DNA of 64,000 nt from Verticillium longisporum (GCA_019188255.1 JAETXT010000004.1:3410001-3474000); one strand, 5' to 3'. Positions 12,111-24,094 are shown, numbered from the stretch's first letter. A program made the numbers and translations. The notes: a model not told the origin generated them from the sequence alone.

Positions 12111-13130
12111 ATTATTAAAAATATTAAAAAGAATATTTAAATTAATAATAAAGCTAAAAATAAACTCTTTAATTTATTAAACTTCGTTCTAATAAATTAC
12201 TATTAATTGAAATCGTTAATTTAAATAATATAAGGCTTTTAATAATCCTATTTTAATTAATAATTCTTTATCCCTTAGGTCCTTAAATATCTTATAAGCT
12301 CTTCGGAAATATATTATAATAAATATTATTATAATAGCTTTAAATTACTATAAATTATTATTTCTCTTCTTATTATAATAATAATAGATTTAGAAAGCTT
12401 CGTTTATTATCTATTAAGATATTATATATATAAGGGTAGTAATTATACTAAGAGTATCGCTAGAGAAGAGCTCTTTTATAAAGATCCTATAATCCTTAAC
12501 CTAGCTTGAGCGCCTTCTTAATGCCTTCTTTATTAGTAAGGAGTTAAGAGTAAAGCGCTACCCTAGGAAGATTATAGAAATAAACTTAATCTTAATATTA
12601 ATTATTAATTAAAGTTAACTAAGATAAGCCTCTATTAAGAGAGGGCGATAAATATAAAGAAGGGATAAGGCTATAATTAATTAAATAATTCGAATATTAT
12701 AATAAAGAGTATAGATCGTAGCGCTAAAGTAGGCGATTAAATCTATATTATTAAAGTAGAACTTAGGGTTTAGATTTACTTATAGGAGATAGATATTCTA
12801 ATAGATTAATTTTCTAGCTAATTAATACTCTATATTTAGAGATATAATAGGCTTTATTAATAAATAGCTCTATAATTAAATAGTATTAGTACTAGATATA
12901 CTCTAGAGGTTATAGGATCGAATCCTATTAGGGCTATAAGCCTATATATAGGCTTATTAGAGTCTATATGTAGGCTATTTTTTAATTAGCTAGAGCCTAT
13001 ATTTTATAGGCCCTAGAGCTAGAATTACTATTATTCTAGGCTTCCTAGTATATTTAAAAACTACTAAATAGCCTACTAAATATACTCTATATAATTACTT
13101 ATTTAAGTGCCTTTAAGGACCTGATTTATT
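12111..13130. repeat. RIP-decayed AT-rich DNA
   Basis: This is CA/TG-poor AT-rich sequence between copia element A and the gene island. It has no ORF. It contains a tRNA-like sequence (12866-12935). AT content falls and CA/TG pairs return at about 13130, which marks the edge of the RIPed block. Confidence 0.7.
12866..12935 (+). other. RIPed tRNA-like sequence (tRNA pseudogene or SINE head)
   Basis: A 70-nt stretch folds like a tRNA. The acceptor strands AGCTCTA and TAGGGCT pair, with one wobble that fits a C-to-T change. A T-arm is clear: stem ATAGG/CCTAT around the 7-base loop ATCGAAT. An anticodon-like stem of four pairs holds a 7-base loop with T at position 33. The D-arm is degraded. It lies in RIPed DNA and is followed by AT-rich sequence with short repeats of an AGCCTATAT-like word, so a tRNA-derived SINE is as likely as a lone pseudogene. 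A functional tRNA is unlikely. Confidence 0.45.
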
Positions 13131-13947
13131 TAATATTTGCTTATATTTAGTGGATAGATTTAGTCGGGCTATAGCCCTAGCGGAGGGCGGATCGCGAGGC
13201 TGAGGCGGTAGGGATGATTGCGACGATGGCTGCGTAAAGTAGAAGAATACGGTATTGCATTATAATAACGTAAAACTTGATAGTATATCCAGTGATGGAC
13301 TGTAGAGTTGCAGACCCGGATGTGCTATCCAGGGCGTATAGTGTTATTTATTGCCCCAGAGCATTGAAGCTTGCTTGGTTGCCAATCGCCACCCTTGTCC
13401 CAGCTGAAAGCAACTCCCACAGACATGCTATCGCCATTGCATAAGGCTGCGGACGGTATCAGGTGGCCCAGACGATCAAGCCATTCCATTACAGGCTGGG
13501 GCGCGAGGCGCAACAATAGCTCAACCCTCTGCGTTGTCGGATAGGCTCAGCTGAAACTTGACAAACGCCTCGCAGCACGCGATGTGACATCTCGACGCCT
13601 CACCAACGGCATATCGCAAAGCACGTTATCAGATGCGAGAGAGCCTGGTCGCGCCACACACCGAAGCCGTTGTTAGAGTTTGGTCTAGGACCGTGCCGAA
13701 AAGCCGGCCCGGCTGACCGCGGACAAAAAGGGCAATATCGTGCCAAAGCTGAGCAGCCTTTTCCTCCGGGACAGGTCGAGACCGAGCTGTCAACCTGTGA
13801 TATTGACAGCGGCTCCCCCGGCAGATATAATGGGGGCCAAAATCAAAACCCTGTCGGCGTGAAAGTAGCTGGGTATTTCAGAGCTTCGATAGCTGTGGTC
13901 AGCGGAACGTCGTGCTCGCAAGCAAACACAATCCTCGATTTGTCACC
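13131..13947. other. GC-normal region without a recognised gene
   Basis: This stretch has normal dinucleotide content and only short open frames in either direction. It lies upstream of the membrane-protein gene that starts at 13948 and presumably holds its promoter. I see no convincing TATA box and no RNA gene. Confidence 0.5.
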
Positions 13948-16423
13948 ATGGCCCAGCAGGGAATCCCAAATGGCGACTCAGTTCCATCTGTCGGGGACCC
14001 TATCCCGATGGTCACATTACCGTCACGGGTGACTGCAAACGCATCTCCTAGTGATGCGTCCCCGAACACAACCGAAGGAACTATCCATCCATCAGCTATC
14101 TCACAGGCACCTCCCACCGGGTCCCCCGCGGATGTCTCTCAGGATGCTCCGCAGGGTCCCAACTCAACCCCGCCGATTGTTGACAGCCCGGATGGTGCTC
14201 TGGACCCTGCAATAATCGCGTCCCCTCCATCACCTGAATCAAGCCCAACTCCGGCTGTACAGTCTCCAGTTGCTCTAGGCCCTCCGCAGACGACTGTGCC
14301 GCAGCTAGCTACCCAGACACCTGCCCCTCAACCAACTCCGTATTCGCCTCCCTCGAGTACCCACGGCCAATCTCAAGCGGCGCCGGCTTCCTCACCATCA
14401 ACACCGACTACTTCGCATCCTCCAAACACTGCAACCCCTCCAGCTTTGCCAGTTGTTTCTCCTCCTTCCAGTCCAACTATCTCAATAACTCCTGTCGCGC
14501 CAACACAGCTGCCCGGAATCTTGACAGGTGCCCCTCTTACACCCAATGGCGCGTCCATTCCGAGCAATGTACCAACAAAGACTTCCCCAATCCACGCAGC
14601 CCTGACCGATGGCCTGCTTTGGTCCGCCCTGTGGGCTATGCTCTTGTTCATGTTCGTCTCATTGCTCACGTGGCAAGCCAAGTCCCTCGACTGGCGGCTT
14701 GCCAATCTTTCGATTTCGACAGGTATCTTCCTCTTGACAATCCTCGCTAAGCTTACCGACTGGGCTCTCGATAGTTTGGGGAACCTTGGGTGGGAGAAAC
14801 TTTACTGGGGACCCATCCTTCACCGGAACGCAAATCTTTTGACCCATCTCGTCATGACTTCTGGCCTTGCTGGGTGGTGGGTTGTTTTGCGAAATCCTCC
14901 GAAAAATGGATCTCCCTCGCCATCCCGGCTCGTGAACCTCCTTCGGCGAGGCCTTTCGGCGCGATGGCCCCAATTTTGGGCGTTCTGGAGGTAAGCAATA
15001 ATCTCGCATGGAAACAGCTTCCGTATCACGTAGATTGACGGCTACGGCGCAGGATTGCTGTCTGGCTCTTGATTCAATTTCCCGGCATAATCATCATGTC
15101 AGATGCAAGCCCTCGGACGTCCTACCGCCCTGCTGGCTGGTCGACAGTCAGCGGCGGCATGGGCATTTTCAACTCTAGTGATACATTCCAGGTGCCGGGA
15201 GATTATGTTACCAATAGTTACATCTTCAACATGCTGTAAGACATAAGAATGGCCAGCAGCACGGAAGCTATCAGTCATGAGTGTCGAAATGATCTGACAT
15301 GCGGGGCAACTCTGCTCGTTGGGGGGCTAAGGTGGATCGCACCGTGGCCTTATACCCAGCTGCCCAGCGATCTCACAGCGTTCTTGACTCGTGACATGCC
15401 TGTGTATCAGCTCGAAGGCAGAAACACTACCCTTGACAAGTCCATCTCCTGGGCGGCCAGCGAATGTCGGGTCTACCAAGCCGTGGACAGTGCCATTCAA
15501 ATCTGCGCAAAGGAGAGCAACAAGGGCGGCTCTATTCTCACCGGTGAGTTGGACGTGGCCCAGCATTGGCCTCACCGTGCGGCTAGCATGCCCATGTCGG
15601 GACTTGCTGAACTCATTCTCGCCCAGGTATTCGAGCCTGCGACCCAGGGAAGCTCGATGACAAAGGTGACTGCTCACTGAACCCTCAGTGGCCAGGGTGG
15701 GACTCTTTCGTTGCTTTTTCGTCCACGCTGGATATCTACCGCCTGAATATCAGCATGGCCGCCGATCGCCGCAGCAGCGCCATTCTGGAGGTGACGGACA
15801 AAGGAAAGCCAACAAGGCAGGACAACCACCCGAGCGAGTTCCTCGACGCATTTGACAACCTGTTCTGCCCCTTTTCCCCGGGCAACTCGACCATTTCAAG
15901 GTACTGTGAGACCGGCCAGGTAAGGTCTGATGTCACACTTAACCTATGGATGTTCGTGTACTCCAACTACCAATCCGAGGGCTTCGAGAGCTCTATAGCC
16001 GTCGACACGCTGCGCAACATCTATGCCACAGCGCTATTCCTCTACAACCCCGTCTTCCGCGGCGCTGTCTTCGCCCCCAACGCCCCTGCGTTTCTGCGCA
16101 CGGCGCAAGAGGGCCTTGCTGACGAGAATTACTTTCCGGGGACTCCCGCAAGGAGGTCGTCCCACCTCGCGCCAGCGACGTGGACGGTATTGGCCTTTAC
16201 CGTCTCCGTTGGATTTCTCAGTTCAGCCTCGCTTCTGGCGATTTTCTTCGCGCTGTGGTTCAAGCAGCCCCAGCTCTCGGCTTTTGGACCTCTGAACGCG
16301 TTCAAAGCCGATCTCGTGCAATTTGGACGGGCAGGAAGCCTGGACTTGGATGCGCTGATGACAGGCAAGACGGACAAAGAAGTCGCTCTGGCGGCGGATG
16401 GCATACGCATCAGACCTAGGTAG
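13948..16423 (+). CDS. Four-exon fungal multi-pass membrane protein, function unknown
   Basis: The model is join(13948..14990, 15053..15235, 15332..15543, 15696..16423), giving 721 aa. All introns are GT...AG and the frames join without a stop; branch-like TTGAC and CTGAC sites precede the first two acceptors. I chose the ATG that reads MAQQGIPNGD. Roughly the first 210 residues are low-complexity, rich in Pro, Ser and Thr. Hydrophobic segments follow (LLWSALWAMLLFMFVSLL, then STGIFLLTILAKL, then LVMTSGLAGWWVVL), with another after the first junction (IAVWLLIQFPGIIIM). A long loop with cysteines and N-x-S/T sites follows, then a last segment (WTVLAFTVSVGFLSSASLL) and a cytosolic-looking tail. 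I do not know the family's function. The splice sites are inferred from sequence only. Confidence 0.72.
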
Positions 16424-16881
16424 TCTCTCCAGCATTAGTGATCCTCGATGCGGCGCCAGCGATGAACGTCCAACACAATAATTGTAAGTTCCTTCAAGGG
16501 AAACCTTCAACCTGTCTTTCATCTTTTTTTTATGTTCTGGCCAGGACTTTCTCCACCCATCAAGTGCTGTCAACTGCAATAGTTAGAAGCTGGCTTGCGT
16601 CCATCTTGTGGGTCTTCGTGGTAACTCACAAGTGTGTATTATTGTATGAAAGAAACTACCTCTACCAACAAGATCCAACATAATAATCTCTTATCTCTGG
16701 CTGGGTGTTTAGTTGGTCATCTAGGCTGTGAACCCGTGCAGTTAACGAGTGTCAAACTTTCTGCCGAGCCGAATATCCGACCTCATTCTTTGGGCACTGA
16801 CAATGCAGTGTCTAGTACACGGTATCAACAAGATGTACGTAATCCGATGCGAGGCAGTGCATGCGTGCATGCGGTCAAACT
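16424..16881. other. Intergenic region, nothing recognised
   Basis: This is GC-normal sequence between the membrane-protein gene and the decayed fragment. It has only short open frames and no repeat that I can see. Confidence 0.5.
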
Positions 16882-17163
16882 ATGGAATTTGATTGTACGG
16901 ACGGGACCTTTTGGGTGGCTTTGGCCAATGTGGCCGGCCTCCCGCATGACGCAGCGGCCTATCATGACCTTCTCCTTCGCGCCAACCGCACTGTTGGCGT
17001 TCTGATGACACCCAACCCGTCCTGGCTCGAGGCTCCTCCCTTCTATAAACAGCACTGAGGGACTCTCCTGGGCGGCGGTCTAGATGTTCCCATCAACGTG
17101 TCAGATGTGTTGTTCGGAAAAAATGCTCCCTCCGCAGAAGTCCCCAGCCATCATATGCGCTGA
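16882..17163 (+). pseudogene. Decayed gene fragment with in-frame TGA
   Basis: From the ATG at 16882 the frame reads MEFDCTDGTFWVALANVAGL and continues in protein-like sequence to a TGA at 17056-17058. After the TGA the same frame continues as GTLLGGGLDVPINVSDVLFG, equally protein-like, until TGA at 17161-17163. The simplest reading is a once-continuous gene broken by a TGG-to-TGA change, a RIP-type transition. I do not recognise the family. It may be part of the same decayed gene as the next feature. Confidence 0.45.
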
Positions 17164-18130
17164 GAATATCGCTCTTTTGCAGTGTATCCACGATGTCCCA
17201 GCCCGGCCATCCAACAAAAGTCTTCTCGAGGCCGCGAAACATGATGGCCAATTGGCTCTTTCACTCGAGAACGAGCGGCAGCTCACGGGTATCCTAGCGG
17301 CGCTCTCTTCGATTCGCGAAGACGTTGCCCTAATTTGCCCTAATTACCGCCGTTGCCATCCGGCAGCTCAAAACGCCTGGCAAAAGCCATCCAACCGCAC
17401 TCGAAGTTCTCGTGGCAGTGAACAAATCAAAGCCCTCCGACGGAGACGCCTATCTGGGCTCAGTTTGTGATGGCTTCAGGCGTATCTTTGACACTCTCTC
17501 CCACGCTACTAGAGGTCAGTCAAGCTCCAGGCTCAATACTCGACGTTTCTCATACACCGGTAAAAGAAAAGGATAGCCAGCTAGAGTATCGCGCCTTCAC
17601 CGATATCGTGTCCGTCTGCAGGGAGCGTATCTTATCACGCCTTCGCTTTGGCAAGCACAAGCGGGCAAAGACGAAAGCGCCCCTCAAAAAGCTGCTGCAC
17701 GACATGTGCGATGCAGTTGCCTCATATAGCTCAAGTAGCCATGGACACAAACGAGCCTTCATAGATGCAACCCGACGACTCATAGCGGCCTTCAACCATT
17801 TCGAGAAACACCAGACAGATGCAGAGCTTCTGTTGCTTGTTGAGGAGATAGACACCTGGACACAAATGGGAGACTTATTAGATGTGTTCCGCGGGGTCCC
17901 ATCCTCAGCAATGAATGGTGTTTGGTGCGAAGATTACCGAAAGATTTTCAACAAGATTGGCCAGTACCGTACCGCCGCTCGCCGGCTATAACGTCTAACC
18001 CGAAAGGTCGACGCCTTGCGCAGTATTACGATCAAGCCCGTCTGTCTCGGGCCTAGTGCTTTCATCCGTCCTAGCACGGCAGGATACGTTCCGTCTCTTG
18101 CCGATACACTGAACAGAGTATCGGCCAAGA
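17164..18130 (+). pseudogene. Decayed gene cut off by a copia LTR
   Basis: A protein-like frame begins around LQCIHDVPARPSNKSLLEAA (about 17180) and is broken near 17330-17346, where a 10-bp word (GCCCTAATTT, then GCCCTAATTA) is tandemly duplicated. Removing one unit restores continuity (...REDVALITAVAIRQLK...). A further frame change near 17515-17566 may be an intron. The last block (YRAFTDIVSVCRERIL onward) stops at TAA 17989-17991, but the same frame continues as protein-like sequence (KVDALRSITIKPVCLGPSAF) up to the copia LTR at 18131. That TAA could come from CAA by a RIP C-to-T change. No recognised domain. Confidence 0.5.
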
Positions 18131-18680
18131 TGTTGAACCAATAATTGGGGGATTGCCTGGGTTGGTGATCACCGTATAGGATTCATAGCTATAGTGATTA
18201 CTAGGGGCTGGGATTCACTGCTCCTAAGAGTATATAATTTATAGCCTACGTAATCTATAAATTAGATAAATATTAGTAAATTAAATAAATAATAGTAAAT
18301 TAAATATTATTAATAATTATTATAAATCTTATATTATTAATTCTATTTATTTAGAACTTTTAAATATAATTAAAATAATAAATTAAGGTTTATATAAATA
18401 ATAAAGCCCTTTTAATATTAATTAATATTATATTTTATATAATATAGAATAGCTAGAGCTAGAGAAGTTAAGATCGATCTTATAAATAATAATTTACTAT
18501 ATATAAGCCTATCGGTTATACTTTATAAGTAATTATAAGAATACTATTTACTTTAAGTACTTTAGGACTTTTATAAGAGTTTAATAATAGGGAGATCCCC
18601 TATTATATAATCTATAAAAGTATTATCTACTTTAAATATCTTAGGATTCCTATATTTAAGATTTTTCTTTAAGCTATAAT
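18131..18680 (+). mobile_element. Copia 5' fragment: LTR plus leader
   Basis: Bases 18131-18417 are a plus-strand LTR of the copia A/B family, beginning TGTTGAACCAATAATT. About 260 bp of matching internal sequence follows, equivalent to the reverse complement of roughly 11560-11816. Similarity is lost near 18680. The first ~100 bp keep CA and TG pairs, and RIP-type decay starts after about 18230. No target duplication is seen. The LTR starts directly in the decayed gene upstream. A TATA-like GTATATAATTTATAG lies within the LTR. Confidence 0.7.
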
Positions 18681-18888
18681 ATATATAATAAGTAGGTAAA
18701 CTAGATAAATAAGTATACTATATAATTATAACTTTATAAATATCTATCCTATATTACGTTTTTCTCCCCTAATGATTATATTATAATTATCTAATAAAGT
18801 ATAATTACTCTTTATAATTAAAGCTATTAAATAATATCCTTAACTTAGTATCTATTATATTATTAGTATTTATAGTATTTATTATATT

Positions 18889-19536
18889 ATGCTTAGTCGA
18901 TAAATAAAGGGTATAGCTTTATAGTATAATACTATATCTAAATTAAAGAAATTAATAGAGCTAGAAGAAGTAATAATTATTTAATATATATTCGAATAGG
19001 ATTCCTAATTATTTCCTCTATAGCTTTATAAAGTAGAAGATATAGCTAATCGATTACTTTCCGATTACGATATACTATATATCGGGAAGCGCTAGGCCTT
19101 AAACTTTATTAAATAATAATTAGAATTTAAGATATATTTCTTTTATAAATATAATTATAAAAGAGCTCTATATAAAGACTTTTATTAAACTAATATTAGG
19201 GGATTGCCTAGGTCGGTGATTACTATATAGGATTCACCGATATAGTAATTACCGGGGCTAGGATTCATAGCTCTCAGGAGTACGTAATTTATAGCTTACG
19301 CAATCGGTGAATTAGATAGGTATATCTAATTTATATAGGTAGCGGTAATTTAGAGAGATAGTATTAATTAATTATTATAAGTCTTATATTACTAACCCTA
19401 CCTATTTAGAGCTCTTAAGTAGAGCTAAAGTAATAAATCGGGATTTATATAAGTAGTAAAGCCCTCTTAATAACTTTAATATAATAAATATATAGTTTAT
19501 ATTTATTTATAATATAATTATAAAATATAATATTAT
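18889..19536 (+). mobile_element. RIPed pogo transposase remnant, split by a solo LTR
   Basis: Reading through stops, 18889-19182 aligns with residues about 44-133 of the intact pogo ORF1: LYKVEDIANRLLSDYD corresponds to LGEVGDMANRLLADRD, and FFYKYNYKRALYKD to FFRKYDYKRAQCED. The match resumes after the inserted LTR at 19473 (FNIINI...FIFIYNIIIKYNI against DAINAWFRLVHNMIAKYGI) and ends where copia B begins. The stops are at positions expected from CAA-to-TAA and TGG-to-TAG changes. It is an old RIPed relative of the three young copies. Confidence 0.7.
19183..19472 (+). repeat. Solo copia LTR with TSD ACTTT
   Basis: This 290-bp LTR of the copia A/B family lies in the same orientation as 18131-18417. 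ACTTT flanks both sides (19178-19182 and 19473-19477). It sits inside the RIPed pogo remnant and splits its transposase frame, so it inserted after that element. It is RIPed, though its first ~110 bp keep some CA and TG pairs. Confidence 0.85.
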
Positions 19537-19815
19537 TATTAAGAGGGCTTTACTATTTATATAAACCCTAATTCATTACTTTAGCTATACCTAAGAGCTC
19601 TAAATAGGTAGAGTAGGTAATATAAGACTTATAATAATTATTAATACTATCTCTCTAAATTACTACTACCTACGTAAATTAGATATACCTATCTAATTTA
19701 CCGATTATATAAGCTATAAATTATATACTCCTAAGAGCTATAAATCCTAGCCCTAGTAATTACTATATCGGTAAATCCTATATAGTAATTACCGACCCCT
19801 AATATTAATTTAATA
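19537..19815 (-). repeat. Left LTR of copia element B
   Basis: This direct repeat partner of 26713-27000 is 279 bp. It lacks about 10 bp near its right end compared with the 289-bp LTRs of element A. Confidence 0.8.
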
Positions 19816-22800
19816 CTAGCTATCTTTTCTTTATAGATAGGATTACTTTAGGGACTAATATTAGGCTCTATTACCTAGGTTAATAGCTACTCTAATATAC
19901 TTATAATCCTCTAGTCTCTAGTATATTAGATCTACTATCCTAATATATAAAATGAATAAATAAATAAGTAATAATAGGAGAATAATAGATAGAATAAGGA
20001 AAAATATAGCTTAATATTACTATTCCTATAAACGCTAAATCCCTAATCCTTAGCGCTATAGATTAATTAAACTAGCTACTAAATAGCTCTCTAAGGAAAC
20101 GAATTAAACTATAATTAAATAATAGGAATAGGCCTTTAAGCCCTTTAATAAAGGAAAAAAATAGCTAATTAAATAGCGCTCTTATAATAGCTAGATACGG
20201 GCTCCTAAAGTCTCTAAATCGCTAATTCATTAATTAAAAGTAGAAGAATAATTATTATTACCCTTTTTTAGCCTTTTAATCGGAATAATAGGATTAAACC
20301 GCTTAAATAGGATTAATAGATCCTATTAAGCTAGTCTAGTAAATACTATATTCTAAGGATCTATATATCTAATTAATAAATTATAGTAATTCTATTCCTT
20401 TTACTTTTCCTTTTCCTTATAATAATTCTTTATTTTAAGATTAGGTAACTTAATCTATTATTTTAGAGCTCTAATAATTAATAATTCCCCCTTTTTATTA
20501 TTCTCTCTCTCTCTCTTTCTACTCGTCCCTAGCCTCGATAATACTACTTAAGTATAAAGCCCCTACGCCTATTACCCCTCCTACTAAGAGAGTAGCGAAG
20601 CGTAAGAACCTAGTTAGTATTAATTATAGGAGCTATTAATCTAGGATATAGTATATATATATAATACTATTTATTAGGTCCCCTATTTTAAGTATTTTAA
20701 ATCTTATTTTATTAATAAGTAAATTAAAGTTAATATTAATAGTATATATTACGATTTAGAGCTTAAGGGCTCCTATTATTATAAATATATTTCTAGGTAT
20801 TCTTATAAATTAATATAAGCTTCTACGATCTCTATTTTCTAATATCTATAGTTTTAATAATTATTATCTATAGTCTAATTAGGGCATTTAAGCCTACTAT
20901 AAAGTTTTTAGCTATTTAGGATAAGAATAATAAACTAATAAGCTTTCTTCTTTATTATTTCCTTAATTATCTAATTATATAATTAGTTAATAGAGGATAT
21001 AGAATATAGAGAAGTAATATATTATTATAAAAGGTATATTAACGATTACTAAGGAGGAGGAGGCGAAGGGGGGTAATAACTTTAATAAAGACCTCGATTA
21101 TCTTAATAATATTAATTATAAGGTAGCTAAATAGGCTATAGCTTTATAGCTCTTTAATTACCTCTAGTAGGATTCGCTAAAGTAATTAAAATTAGATTCT
21201 TCGGATTCTAAGGCTTAGTCCGCTTTATAGATTAATTATTTTACTATTTTATTAATTATAGGGTTATCGTTTTTACTTCTAAGGTATTTATTTTTAAGCT
21301 TTATTATATTTTTATTAATATTAATTACTTTTACCCTTTAATTATTCTTTTCTTAATATTTAATTTATCCTTTAATCTTAATTATACTTTTATTAGAGCT
21401 TATTAGTATTTCTAGTACTTAGTTTAATACTCCTTTAATTATTAAATCTATAAGGTTATCGCTTTTAGCGATCTAATAAATTTCATTAACTTCGTATTCT
21501 TTATAGCTTTACTATAATATTATAAGATCTATTATTAAGTATTTCTCTACTATTATATTTAATTAAATAAGGTATTAATAGAATAAGTAGCTATTAATAT
21601 AGATAACTATTTATAGGAGTAATAGTTCTAAGCGTTTATAGATCTCTTAGAATATCTATTTAAGGATATAAACTATATTAAAGCTATTAACTATATTATA
21701 GATTTCAATAGCTAGAATTAAATATATAATTTATTTATATTTAATAGATTATTAATAGAGGATATTATTATATATTATAAAAGCATTCTCCTAATCGCTA
21801 GAACGTTTATTATTTAAAAAGATAACAAATCCGATCTATAAACTAAGGTCCTTATTATTAATAAAGGAGCTATTAATAAATATATAAAGCTAGGCTATTA
21901 AGAGATCTAGGCGTCCGTAATTTAGGCTATAGCTTATATTAGCGATCTACTATTATATATATTTATTAAGCTATTTAAAGTCTTCTTTTTAAGGGTTCTT
22001 AGCTTAGGCTATAATAGAGAAATCGAAGGCTATTTCTAATTAATAGGTTAAGGTAATATAGGTACTACGAGCTCTCTAAGCGATATATTACTATTCTAAG
22101 CTTATTATCCCTAGTATTACTAGCTCTAAGTAATTACTTTAACCTTTCTATTATATTATAAAATTATTAGCTTTAACTTTAATAATATAGCTATTAAAGA
22201 TGCTATTAGATCCTATATTAAAGATAGAAGTAGGCTTTATTTAGAAGCTAGCGCTTTCGAGCTCTATTTATTCCTTTTATATAAATATAGGCTCTCCGAG
22301 GTTAAGGATATCGTTAATCTATATTCCGATTAATCTAAAACTCTCTCTAGCTTTAGTTACAAGTAAATATAGATCGTAGCCTATTAGAATAGCATTTAGG
22401 CGCTCTCTATAATAGCGCTAATAGGTTATAAATTAATAAAGACCTAATTCTACGATACTATAGAGCGGCTTTATAATATAGAAGACGATTCTATCGCGGT
22501 ATCTATATTATAGCTCCTTAGGAATATATAGGAGAACGTTATATAATAGATCTATAGTACTCTAAATATAAGCTTAATTAATATTATAGAATATTAATTA
22601 ATAGCTATATTATTATAATATTAAAGTAATAATTAGGATTAATCGTTAGCTATAGTATATAATCGTAAACGACTATATTAATAGGGTTATCTTCTCCTAA
22701 TTACTATATCCTTAAATTACTAATCTTAATTTCTTATATAGGGCTTAAGCGAGGCCTTTTACCTCTCTTGTAAGCTAGTATCTAAAGATCTTAGTACTAG

Positions 22801-23730
22801 GAAATATAGATCTCCTAATTAATACGATTATTTTAGCTACTAGGAGTAAGTCGATTTCCTCCTAATTGGACTATTTAAATAGCTTCCTAGGGGTTATTAT
22901 TCTATTTTTATTATATAGTTAAATAGCTAGGTCGTACCTTTATTATTCCCTTTTAATAATAAATTAGCGCTCGATCTATAAAGATATAATTATATTACTT
23001 TTACGATCCGTAAAAGCTACTTATAATAGATTTATAGTATTTATTAACTTCCTAGGTCTCCTATATCGTTATAATAGAATTAGCTCTAAATACTTAAATA
23101 GTTCTAGGGTCTCTAGAGTTTAAATTATTATTATCTCCTTAATCTATTAATATAGCGATCTATTATATAGCTTAATATATATTCCTCTAAACTCTATTAA
23201 GCTATTAATTATTTCGATTATAATTATTATATCAGAAACCGGTATAACCTTATAAGGACTAATCTATTTCTCCTATTCTTAGAATATAAGAATATTACTT
23301 CCTAGCTCTAGCGATCTTAATAGTAAGTATTTAATATCTAGTCTATTATAGGTATTAAGAGTATTATTAACCTTCTACTTAGCGATTATTTATTAAAGCT
23401 CCGCTATTACTTTATTAACTACTTTAGTATACTATATTTAGGTCGTAGTAAGCGCTAAGTTAATAGTAATCCTAGGTATTACTCCGAATATAAATAATAT
23501 AAGTATTAATTTATTAGGTTTAGCGGTATTATTTATTACCTTTATTATTCCTTAAAATAGCGATTCTAGGCTCGTATTACGAGATTCTACTTTTAAGATC
23601 TTATATATTCTATAAATTAGCTTATAATAATTCTTAACCTTATTAATTAATTAATAGGCCTCTATTAGGATTTAATAATAGATTATACTTAGGAAATATA
23701 CCTCTACCCTAAATTCTATAGAAGTAAAGT

Positions 23731-24094
23731 TCATTCTAGTATTAATAATTACGATATCTAGAGGCCTAAGATAAGTATCTAATTAATACCTCTTAAGGGC
23801 TTCCTATATTATATAAGCTATAAAATTAGGAATAAAAATTATAGATTAGAATCCTATATTTATATCGATTATATAAAGAACGGGCTTTCTATCTAAATAT
23901 ATAATATCGATTAAAATCTCATAATTAAAGTTAATATCTAACTTTAAAGTAAACTTAAAGTATTATAGAGACTTCCCTTTAATTAAATAATAATAATAAA
24001 AGCAATTTATTAGCTCTAGAGCGTCCCGATTTATATTATAGTCTACTCTCTAGAATAGGTTCTATAGCTTCTCTATAAATAGGTAATTAAACCG
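23731..24094 (-). other. Copia integrase-like relic in element B
   Basis: The minus strand read through stops gives a pattern including NRDALELINCFYYYY, KGKSL.YFKFTL, YEILIDIIYLDRKPVLYIID, EALKRY.LDTYL and DIVIINT. This fits the integrase core of fungal Ty1/copia polyproteins as I know them. It fixes the coding strand of copia A and B. The region is non-functional. Confidence 0.6.

Noticed and set aside
12866..12935. Functional tRNA gene
   Set aside because: The D-arm is degraded, the acceptor has a mismatch and the sequence lies in RIPed DNA.
15661..15688. Alternative third intron of the membrane-protein gene (GTGACT to CTCAG)
   Set aside because: It would be about 24 bp, too short, and the GTGAGT donor at 15544 with the CAG at 15695 keeps the frame.
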